From contig JAJRUE010000194.1 in assembly GCA_024277955.1 (NCBI GenBank), forward strand, positions 1 to 5,281: a DNA stretch of 5,281 nt, read 5' to 3'. Origin of the DNA: Alphaproteobacteria bacterium. Its GTDB lineage: Bacteria > Pseudomonadota > Alphaproteobacteria > Rhodobacterales > Rhodobacteraceae. The notes beneath the pieces are model-generated. The model worked only from the letters and a program-made list of their open reading frames with translations, had not been told where the DNA came from and did not search any database. Made by a program: the position numbers and the translations under genes. Shown here one piece after another: positions 1 through 4,605 of the stretch. Numbering within the stretch: position 1 is the first letter of the stretch; every line of letters begins with the position of its first letter.

Positions 1-153
1 GGCGACTTTTTGGTCTTCGCGGTTCATCAAGGTTGCGATTTCGAGCGGCGAGAGTGTATCAAGATCACCGGAAGCGGCATTGACCTTTTCGGAATCAAGG
101 CTTTGCAGCGTTCGCGCGAGTTGAACCAGGTCGGGTTTTGCAGCGTCTGTCAT
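1..153 (-). CDS. murQ: MurQ-like N-acetylmuramic acid 6-phosphate etherase (N-terminal part, runs off left edge)
   Basis: The reverse strand from the ATG at 153 encodes 51 residues, open to the window edge. Residues 22-51 (SEKVNAAS, then DLDTLSPLEIATLMNREDQKVA split around D30) match the conserved start of MurQ: a T/S-E-x-x-N motif, then (I/L)D-x-LS-x-LE, then (I/M)N-x-ED-x-x-V. MurQ is a cytoplasmic SIS-fold lyase that splits the D-lactyl ether of MurNAc-6P into GlcNAc-6P and D-lactate, in peptidoglycan recycling or MurNAc use. The SIS domain and catalytic residues lie outside the window, so the call rests on this N-terminal signature and on context. The ATG at 153 is the first start after an in-frame stop at 189-187, and no other start fits. 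No Shine-Dalgarno lies upstream (AATTCCACCC precedes the ATG). It is divergent from a MurR/RpiR-type regulator, as murQ is from murR in E. coli. The first 20 residues or so are a non-conserved extension. Confidence 0.82.
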   Translation of the reverse strand, partial: MTDAAKPDLVQLARTLQSLDSEKVNAASGDLDTLSPLEIATLMNREDQKVA

Positions 154-157
154 GGGT

Positions 158-172
158 GGAATTATATATTCC
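158..172. promoter_or_regulatory. Candidate operator 1, GGAAT-N5-ATTCC, over the murQ -10
   Basis: This is a perfect inverted repeat with 5-bp arms (GGAAT at 158-162, ATTCC at 168-172) and an AT spacer. It covers the murQ -10. Its right arm continues into ATTCCCTATTCT (168-179), whose reverse complement AGAATAGGGAAT recurs at 1163-1174 in front of the ABC operon. RpiR-family regulators generally bind short inverted repeats at their own locus, so the adjacent regulator is the natural candidate. Binding is inferred. Confidence 0.5.
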
Positions 173-190
173 CTATTCTGCCACCGTCAA
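161..190 (-). promoter_or_regulatory. Predicted sigma70-type promoter of murQ
   Basis: Read on the minus strand there is a -35 TTGACG (190-185), an 18-nt spacer and a perfect -10 TATAAT (166-161). The expected transcription start is near 154, immediately before the murQ ATG at 153. The -10 lies inside the inverted repeat at 158-172, so a protein bound there would block it. No transcription start has been measured; the call is from consensus match and spacing. Confidence 0.6.
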
Positions 191-204
191 TAATAATATA
201 TTCC
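190..204. promoter_or_regulatory. Candidate operator 2, imperfect ATAAT-N5-ATTCC
   Basis: This is a degenerate copy of operator 1: the right half ATTCC (200-204) is intact and the left half ATAAT (190-194) matches in 3 of 5 bases. Its centre is 32 bp from that of operator 1, about three helical turns, so both would lie on the same DNA face. It abuts the murQ -35 and lies within the probable promoter region of the divergent regulator gene, so it could mediate autoregulation. The region is very AT-rich, so a chance match is possible. Confidence 0.3.
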
Positions 205-248
205 AACCCGATACGCCGGATCGGACATCCAGGGAAAGGCCAAGGGCA

Positions 249-1085
249 ATGAGCACCAACCTGATTGCACAGTTGAATTCGCGCCTTGAGGGCATGTCCG
301 GCAACGAGCGCGCGATTGCCGAAGCGATCCTGGACGTCCCCGAAGAGGTGGTCAACCTGTCGTCCCAGGCCCTGGCCGAGCGCTGCAACGTCAGCCAGTC
401 GAGCGTCATCAAGTTCTGTCAGAAGGTGGGGTTTTCCGGCTTTCCGGCGCTCAAGATCGCGCTCAGCGCCGAAACCGCGCGCAACGAAAACGCCCAGCAG
501 GTGCATGCCGGCATCTTCAGCGACGATTCGCTTGGCTCGGTGGCGAAAAAGCTGTTCGCCTCCAAGATTTCGGCCCTGTCCGAGACCATGAAGCTGAACG
601 GCAACGACCTGCTGGAAGCCGCCGTGGCGATGATCGGCGCCGCCGACCGGATCATGATCCTGGGGGTGGGCGGCTCGGCGCTGGTGGCGCAGGATCTGTC
701 GTCGAAACTGGCCAAGTTCGGCAAGTCGGTGATCGCCGGCGGCGACAGCCACATCCAGCTTGGCAACCTCGCCAGCTTTGGCCCCGGCGACCTGTTGATC
801 GCGATTTCCTATTCCGGCAAGACGCGCGAAGTGAACGTGGCCGTGGATTTCGCCATGGAAAACAGCATCCCCGTGCTGTTCATCGGCGCGTCGCAGCACA
901 AGCCCAGGCCCGATGTGGTGCTGAAATGCGTGGCCGACGAAAGCGTGGTGCGGTCGGCCTCGATCGCCACGCGCACCGCCCAGATGGCGATCACCGACCT
1001 GTTGTTCGTGCTGTTCGTGCAGGGGCAGGGCGACGTGGCCAAACGGATTTCCGACAGCCAGGCGCTGGTGCGCCGAATCCGCTGA
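249..1085 (+). CDS. MurR/RpiR family transcriptional regulator (HTH + SIS domain)
   Basis: The 278-residue product has the full RpiR architecture and usual length. The N-terminal HTH_6 domain spans about residues 1-77, with the helix-turn-helix around residues 38-70 (SSQALAERCNVSQSSVIKF, then the typical GFSGFPALK). The SIS sugar-phosphate-binding domain spans about 125-260, with GVGGSA at 139-144 and ISYSGKTRE at 186-194. RpiR proteins bind DNA as dimers or higher oligomers and respond to a phosphosugar; E. coli MurR represses murQP and is released by MurNAc-6P. Divergence from murQ makes MurNAc-6P the likely ligand here (inference). The ATG at 249 was chosen because the conserved N-terminus begins there and purine-rich AGGGAAAGG/AAGGG lies at 231-246. 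The upstream in-frame ATG at 138 would add 37 residues crossing the promoter region and overlapping murQ. No clear -35 precedes this gene; TAATAT/TATATT at 194-202 could be its -10. Confidence 0.95.
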   Translation: MSTNLIAQLNSRLEGMSGNERAIAEAILDVPEEVVNLSSQALAERCNVSQSSVIKFCQKVGFSGFPALKIALSAETARNENAQQVHAGIFSDDSLGSVAKKLFASKISALSETMKLNGNDLLEAAVAMIGAADRIMILGVGGSALVAQDLSSKLAKFGKSVIAGGDSHIQLGNLASFGPGDLLIAISYSGKTREVNVAVDFAMENSIPVLFIGASQHKPRPDVVLKCVADESVVRSASIATRTAQMAITDLLFVLFVQGQGDVAKRISDSQALVRRIR

Positions 1086-1091
1086 GCGGGT

Positions 1092-1123
1092 GCGCCGGAA
1101 GCGGCCGCGCGGCCCGCCGGCGT
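1092..1123 (+). terminator. GC-rich hairpin after the regulator gene, possible weak terminator
   Basis: Seven bases after the regulator's stop lies a nested hairpin. CGCCGG (1093-1098) pairs with CCGGCG (1117-1122), and inside it GGCC (1103-1106) pairs with GGCC (1111-1114) around a GCGC loop. The only T-run nearby is TTTT at 1137-1140, about 14 nt downstream, which is too far for a canonical intrinsic terminator. It may slow or partly stop transcription, leaving the ABC operon mainly to its own promoter, or it may simply be GC-rich sequence. Confidence 0.3.
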
Positions 1124-1133
1124 AGCGGCTAAG

Positions 1134-1146
1134 TAATTTTAAATTA
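1134..1146. promoter_or_regulatory. Candidate operator 3 or UP-like element, TAATTT-T-AAATTA palindrome
   Basis: This is a perfect 13-bp palindrome that can also be read as TAAT-N5-ATTA, the same AAT-N5-ATT frame as the operator in front of murQ. It sits directly upstream of the TTGACA -35 at 1147-1152, and its centre is 30 bp from that of the operator at 1162-1178. The arrangement mirrors the murQ promoter. Because it is an A/T tract just upstream of a -35, it could equally be an UP element contacted by RNA polymerase alpha. Confidence 0.35.
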
Positions 1147-1178
1147 TTGACACCGGGCAACAAGAATAGGGAATTCTT
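1147..1178 (+). promoter_or_regulatory. Predicted promoter of the ABC importer operon
   Basis: A perfect -35, TTGACA, is at 1147-1152. At 16-19 nt spacing there is no good -10: GGAATT, GAATTC and AATTCT (1170-1177) are all weak. The weak -10 position coincides with the inverted repeat at 1162-1178. A start near 1180 would leave a leader of about 80 nt before the binding-protein gene. The ATTATTGAC containing this -35 (1143-1151) is also found at the murQ -35. Confidence 0.45.
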
Positions 1179-1181
1179 CCC
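1162..1181. promoter_or_regulatory. Candidate operator 4, AAGAAT-N5-ATTCTT, in the ABC operon promoter
   Basis: Arms AAGAAT (1162-1167) and ATTCTT (1173-1178) form a perfect inverted repeat around AGGGA. An overlapping one, GGGAA-TTC-TTCCC, spans 1169-1181. The core GAAT-N5-ATTC is the same as in the repeat over the murQ -10 (158-172). The 12 bases at 1163-1174 are an exact inverted copy of 168-179. This is the strongest sequence link between the two transcription units and the best candidate for binding by the locus regulator. Confidence 0.55.
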
Positions 1182-1249
1182 AGGTAGAACTTGAGGGTTT
1201 GCATTCGGTTTCGCTTTGCCAGCCCTGAAAGCCGGGAAACCTGTTCAAT

Positions 1250-1256
1250 AGGGAGA
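1250..1256 (+). promoter_or_regulatory. Ribosome binding site of the binding-protein gene
   Basis: AGGGAGA lies 7 nt before the ATG at 1264. It is a strong Shine-Dalgarno at good spacing, as expected for an abundant periplasmic protein, and it fixes the start codon. Confidence 0.85.
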
Positions 1257-1263
1257 AACTGAC

Positions 1264-2478
1264 ATGAAAAGACACTTGACCAAGGCCGTGGTGGCGGCGG
1301 CGGCTCTGTCGCTGGCGGCGCCGGCCTTTGCGAAAACCGAGCTGAGCTTCTGGAGCTGGCGGCAGGAAGACGTGGCGGCCTACAACGAAATGATCGCCGA
1401 GTTCGAAAAGACCCACCCGGACATCCACATCACCTATACCGCCCACGAAGCCAAGGCCTACAACACCATCCTGACCACCGCGCTGGCCGGCGGGTCGGGC
1501 CCCGACATCATCCACACCCGCGCCTATGGCAGCCTGGAAAACATCTCGGGCGCCGGCTATCTCGAGCCGCTCGACGGCAAGGTGGACATGTCCAACATCC
1601 CGGCCGATCTGGTGCGCGGCACCACGCTGCGCGCCGACGGCAAGGTCTACGCCGTGCCCTTTGCCACCCAGACGGTGCTGGTCTACTACAACAAGGACAT
1701 TTTCGACGCCCAGGGCCTGACTCCGCCCGAAACCTGGGGCGAGTTCAAGGACGTGGCCGACAAGCTCAAGGCCGCGGGCATCACGCCGCTGGCCAACGGC
1801 ACCGCTGACGGCTGGACCATCGAGGTCGCATCCGGCGCGATCATGTCGAACTTCTACGGGCCGGATTTCTTCGGCGATGTGACCTCGGGCAAGACGACCT
1901 TTGAGGATCCGCGTTTCGTCAATGGTCTCAAGCACATGGCCGAACTGGCGCCCTATATGCCCAACGGTTTCGAAGGCGTGGACTATGCGACCATGAAGGC
2001 GCTGTTCACCTCGGGCGCGGCGGCGATGTTCATCGGCGGGTCGTGGGAAATCCCCGGCTGGCGCGCGGCGGGCCTGAACTTCGACTTCATGCCCGGCCCG
2101 GCGGCCAAGGCCGGCGACGACCGCCTGGTGGCGACCTGGCTTGACGGCGGCTACGGCGTCAACGCGGCCTCGCCGAACAAGGAAGCGGCGCTGGAGTTCA
2201 TCCGCTTCACCGCGACCAAGCAATTCGCCCAGATGCTGGCCGACAAGCTGTCGAACGTGCCCGCGGTCTCGGGCGCGGTGCCCAAGGATCCGGCGCTGGC
2301 GCGCATCATCAAGCTGCAGGAACACCAGACGCCCTACATCATGCTGGTGGCGTTCCGGTTCAAGAAGCCGACCGGCTCGACCCTGCTGCAGGACGGTCTG
2401 CAACAGCTTCTGACCGGCGCCAAGACCGCCGAACAGGTGGCCAAGGACGTGGCGGACGGCATCGCCGCATCCGAGTAA
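1264..2478 (+). CDS. Carbohydrate ABC transporter substrate-binding protein (SBP family 1)
   Basis: The 404-residue product is a periplasmic sugar-binding protein of the MalE/UgpB type, SBP_bac_1 family. A Sec signal peptide covers residues 1-23: basic MKRHLTK, an Ala/Leu core, then a probable cut after AFA, with the mature protein starting KTELSFWSW. There is no lipobox cysteine, and the protein contains no cysteine at all, so it should be soluble in the periplasm. Family hallmarks are the N-terminal ELSFWSW strand, AGGSGPDII, the YYNKDIF segment at 141-147, a PPETWGEF region after it, and GGSWEIPGW from about 258. Aromatic residues such as W30, W32 and W261 are typical of sugar stacking. 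The ligand cannot be read from sequence. The neighbouring murQ and MurR-type regulator suggest an amino sugar such as MurNAc or an anhydro- or GlcNAc-linked form. It is the first gene of the operon and is followed by a hairpin that probably keeps its expression above that of the membrane genes. Confidence 0.95.
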   Translation: MKRHLTKAVVAAAALSLAAPAFAKTELSFWSWRQEDVAAYNEMIAEFEKTHPDIHITYTAHEAKAYNTILTTALAGGSGPDIIHTRAYGSLENISGAGYLEPLDGKVDMSNIPADLVRGTTLRADGKVYAVPFATQTVLVYYNKDIFDAQGLTPPETWGEFKDVADKLKAAGITPLANGTADGWTIEVASGAIMSNFYGPDFFGDVTSGKTTFEDPRFVNGLKHMAELAPYMPNGFEGVDYATMKALFTSGAAAMFIGGSWEIPGWRAAGLNFDFMPGPAAKAGDDRLVATWLDGGYGVNAASPNKEAALEFIRFTATKQFAQMLADKLSNVPAVSGAVPKDPALARIIKLQEHQTPYIMLVAFRFKKPTGSTLLQDGLQQLLTGAKTAEQVAKDVADGIAASE

Positions 2479-2486
2479 GCCAAGAC

Positions 2487-2526
2487 AGCCGGGGCGTTTT
2501 CCTCCTTCGCCCCGGCTTCCTTTTTG
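2487..2526 (+). terminator. Hairpin with T-rich tail between binding protein and ATPase genes
   Basis: AGCCGGGGCG (2487-2496) and CGCCCCGGCT (2508-2517) form a 10-bp perfect GC-rich stem with an 11-nt loop, followed by TTCCTTTTTG. This looks like an intrinsic terminator. It sits 9 nt after the binding-protein stop and 30 nt before the ATPase start, inside an otherwise co-directional operon. Such intra-operon hairpins commonly cause partial termination or protect the upstream mRNA, giving more binding protein than transporter. No separate promoter is evident before the ATPase gene, so read-through is expected. Confidence 0.75.
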
Positions 2527-2555
2527 TCCAGAGATCATTTCAAGGCAGGTGTCGC

Positions 2556-3638
2556 ATGGCAAAGGTCGAGTTGCGCGGGGTCAACAAGCAGTTTGGGACC
2601 ACCCGGGTCATCAAGGATGTGTCGCTGAGCGTGGAAGACCATGAATTCGTGGTCTTTGTCGGCCCCTCGGGCTGCGGCAAGTCCACGCTGTTGCGCCTGA
2701 TCGCCGGGCTGGAAGACGTGACCAGCGGCGAAATCCACATCGACAATGCGCGAATCGACCACCTGGCGCCGGCGGCGCGCGGGGTGGCGATGGTGTTCCA
2801 GTCCTACGCGCTCTATCCGCATTTCACCGTGGCTCAGAACATGGGCTACGCGCTGCGGGTCGCCAAGGAAGACAAGGCCACCATCGCGCGCAAGGTCAAG
2901 GAAGCCGCCGAGATCCTGCAGCTGAGCGATTATCTCGACCGCAAGCCCAAGGCGCTGTCTGGCGGCCAGCGTCAGCGCGTCGCCATCGGGCGCGCGATCG
3001 TGCGCGACCCCAAGGTGTTCCTGTTCGACGAACCGCTGTCCAACCTCGACGCCAAGCTGCGCGTGCAGATGCGTATCGAGCTGACGCGCCTGCACCGCAC
3101 GCTGAACGCCACCATGATCTATGTGACCCACGATCAGGTCGAAGCGATGACCATGGCCGACAAGATCGTGGTGCTGCGCGACGGGGTGGTCGAACAGATC
3201 GGCGCGCCGCTTGAGCTGTATAACGCCCCGGACAACAAGTTCGTGGCCGGCTTCATCGGCTCGCCCGCGATGAACTTTTTTCCCGGCAAGGTCAGCGCGT
3301 TGGGCGCGGACAGCGTCGAGGTGGCGCTGGACGACGGCGCGCAGATCGTCTTTCCCTGCAAGGCCCCGACCGTCAAGCCAGGGGACGCGGTAGAGTTCGG
3401 CGTGCGCCCGGAACATTTCACCATCGGCGGGGCCAGCGACGGCGCGCTTGACGGCGAGGTCTACGCGGTCGAACGCCTGGGCGGCGAAACCTACCTGTAT
3501 CTCAACACCAGGGACCGCAAGGAAATCGTCGCGCATATGGCCGGTGACGCGCAGGTGGCGATCGGGGACACTGTCGAAATCGGCTTTTCCATGGCACAGT
3601 CGCACCTGTTCGGGCCCGACGGCCAAAGCATTCGCTAG
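2556..3638 (+). CDS. Sugar ABC transporter ATP-binding protein (MalK/UgpC family)
   Basis: The 360-residue product is the cytoplasmic ATPase that powers the importer as a dimer beneath the two permeases. The nucleotide-binding domain, about residues 1-235, has every catalytic motif: Walker A GPSGCGKST (36-44), Q-loop Q82 in MVFQSYALYPH, signature LSGGQ (134-138), Walker B VFLFDE (154-159), D-loop SNLD (162-165) and switch His192. Beyond GSPAMNFFPG (235-244) is the C-terminal regulatory OB/TOBE domain typical of MalK and UgpC, with VRPEHF at 283-288. Length is normal. The ATG at 2556 is preceded by AAGGCAGG (2542-2549). Databases often label such proteins UgpC, but that name does not imply glycerol-3-phosphate as substrate, since these ATPases serve many sugars and can be shared between importers. 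The stop codon overlaps the G-run that serves as ribosome binding site for the next gene. Confidence 0.97.
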   Translation: MAKVELRGVNKQFGTTRVIKDVSLSVEDHEFVVFVGPSGCGKSTLLRLIAGLEDVTSGEIHIDNARIDHLAPAARGVAMVFQSYALYPHFTVAQNMGYALRVAKEDKATIARKVKEAAEILQLSDYLDRKPKALSGGQRQRVAIGRAIVRDPKVFLFDEPLSNLDAKLRVQMRIELTRLHRTLNATMIYVTHDQVEAMTMADKIVVLRDGVVEQIGAPLELYNAPDNKFVAGFIGSPAMNFFPGKVSALGADSVEVALDDGAQIVFPCKAPTVKPGDAVEFGVRPEHFTIGGASDGALDGEVYAVERLGGETYLYLNTRDRKEIVAHMAGDAQVAIGDTVEIGFSMAQSHLFGPDGQSIR

Positions 3639-3644
3639 GGGGGG
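3636..3644 (+). promoter_or_regulatory. Stop-overlapping ribosome binding site with a run of seven G
   Basis: The ATPase stop TAG (3636-3638) runs into GGGGGGG (3638-3644), 4 nt before the ATG at 3649. The G-run is the only Shine-Dalgarno-like sequence available. Terminating ribosomes would cover it, which favours coupled translation. The same stop-plus-G-run design recurs before the second permease (4594-4600). Confidence 0.6.
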
Positions 3645-3648
3645 CGCC

Positions 3649-4596
3649 ATGCACAACACCGATTACGACCGGGTCAAACGGGCGCGCGCGCGCAACCTGA
3701 AGCTCTGGCTGGCCTTTCTGCTGGCGCCGCCGGCGCTGATGCTGGTCATCTTCGTGTTCCTGCCGATGGCCAGCGCCGTGCTTTACAGTTTCTACGACTG
3801 GGACGGGCTGGTGCGAAAGGAATTCGTAGGCTTCGGGAATTTTTCCGACATCCTGTTCAACCCGAACAAGAACACCATTCTTTTCAATGCCTTCTGGAAC
3901 AACGTCAAAGTGTTCGTCAGCCTGATGATCGTCCAGAACGGCTATGCGCTGGTGCTGTCGCTGCTGCTGGCGCGCAACCCGCGCGGCTACCGCTTCTACC
4001 AGGTGGTGTTCTTCCTGCCGGTGATCCTGTCCACCGTGATCATCGGCTTTCAGTGGAAGCTGTTTCTCAACCCGGTGTTCGGGCTGGTCAACAAGGCGCT
4101 GATCGGCATGGGGCTGAACGACTGGGCGCTGCCCTGGCTCGGCCTGCCGGAAACCGCGCTGCCGGCGATGCTGCTGGTCAACAGCTGGCACTGGTTCGGC
4201 TTTCCGACGCTGGTGTTTCTGGCCGCGATTCACCGCATCCCCAAGGATTTCATCGAAGCCGCGCGCCTGGACGGCGCCTCGGAATGGCGCATCGCGCGCG
4301 AGATCATCTGGCCGCTGATGGCGCCGGCGGTGACCATCATCGTGGTGCTGACCTTCATCGGCTCGTTCAACTGGTTCGAAATTCCCTATATCATGAACGG
4401 GCTGGAAGGTTCGCCCCAGGGCTCGACCGACATGCTGGGCTTGCTGTTCTACCGCACCGCTTTCGGGTCGGTCAGTGCCGGCGGGTCGGACTTTGGCCAG
4501 GGTTCGGCGCTGGCGGTGCTGATGTTCGTCTTTGTCTTCGTTTTCTCGATCATCGCGACGAAATACCTGACCAGTCGCGAAGTGGAACTGAGCTAG
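3649..4596 (+). CDS. Sugar ABC transporter permease, MalF/UgpA type
   Basis: This 315-residue inner-membrane permease of the binding-protein-dependent transport family has a basic cytoplasmic N-terminus (residues 1-18, rich in Arg and Lys). About six hydrophobic helices follow, near residues 19-48, 86-108, 117-138, 171-194, 225-242 and 287-303. The EAA loop that docks onto the ATPase reads EAARLDGASEWRIAREIIWP from residue 203, followed by LMAPA, an excellent match. The conserved ATG at 3649 was chosen over upstream in-frame starts, which would overlap the ATPase gene by about 200 bases and add unrelated residues. It should pair with the second permease as a heterodimer forming the translocation channel. 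The C-terminus ends in a short charged tail (TSREVELS). Confidence 0.96.
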   Translation: MHNTDYDRVKRARARNLKLWLAFLLAPPALMLVIFVFLPMASAVLYSFYDWDGLVRKEFVGFGNFSDILFNPNKNTILFNAFWNNVKVFVSLMIVQNGYALVLSLLLARNPRGYRFYQVVFFLPVILSTVIIGFQWKLFLNPVFGLVNKALIGMGLNDWALPWLGLPETALPAMLLVNSWHWFGFPTLVFLAAIHRIPKDFIEAARLDGASEWRIAREIIWPLMAPAVTIIVVLTFIGSFNWFEIPYIMNGLEGSPQGSTDMLGLLFYRTAFGSVSAGGSDFGQGSALAVLMFVFVFVFSIIATKYLTSREVELS

Positions 4597-4603
4597 GGGG
4601 CGG
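4594..4603 (+). promoter_or_regulatory. Stop-overlapping ribosome binding site before the second permease
   Basis: The first permease's TAG stop (4594-4596) continues as GGGG and then CGG, giving a run of five G (4596-4600), 5 nt before the ATG at 4606. The junction CTAGGGGGCGGCCATG is nearly the same as CTAGGGGGGGCGCCATG before the first permease. This suggests translational coupling at both points. Confidence 0.6.
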
Positions 4604-4605
4604 CC

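Noticed and set aside
138..248. Upstream in-frame ATG that would extend the regulator by 37 residues
   Set aside because: The extension crosses the divergent promoter and operator region, overlaps murQ and lacks family similarity; the ATG at 249 has a purine-rich ribosome binding site and the normal RpiR N-terminus.
10..252. Small plus-strand open frame of 80 codons over the start of murQ
   Set aside because: It is antisense to the MurQ-like coding sequence and crosses the promoter region, with no recognisable features.
162..1163. Long minus-strand open frame of 333 codons opposite the regulator gene
   Set aside because: It lies antisense to a clear RpiR-family gene. Its His/Gly/Arg-rich translation is typical of a shadow frame in high-GC DNA, with no recognisable domain.
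1182..1249. Possible structured leader or riboswitch before the binding-protein gene
   Set aside because: Only short, weak pairings are visible (for example GCTTT 1213-1217 with AAAGC 1228-1232) and nothing resembles a known riboswitch.
1247..1255. A further partial copy of the shared promoter motif (AATAGGGA)
   Set aside because: It is the Shine-Dalgarno region of the binding-protein gene and lacks the inverted-repeat partner, so the 8-base similarity is probably coincidental.
1144..2562. Minus-strand open frame of 472 codons opposite the binding-protein gene
   Set aside because: The opposite strand encodes an unmistakable signal-peptide-bearing SBP; this frame has Arg/Gly/His-rich composition and no family features.
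2535..3659. Minus-strand open frame of 374 codons opposite the ATPase gene
   Set aside because: The plus strand holds every ABC ATPase motif. The antisense frame is a consequence of GC-rich codon use.
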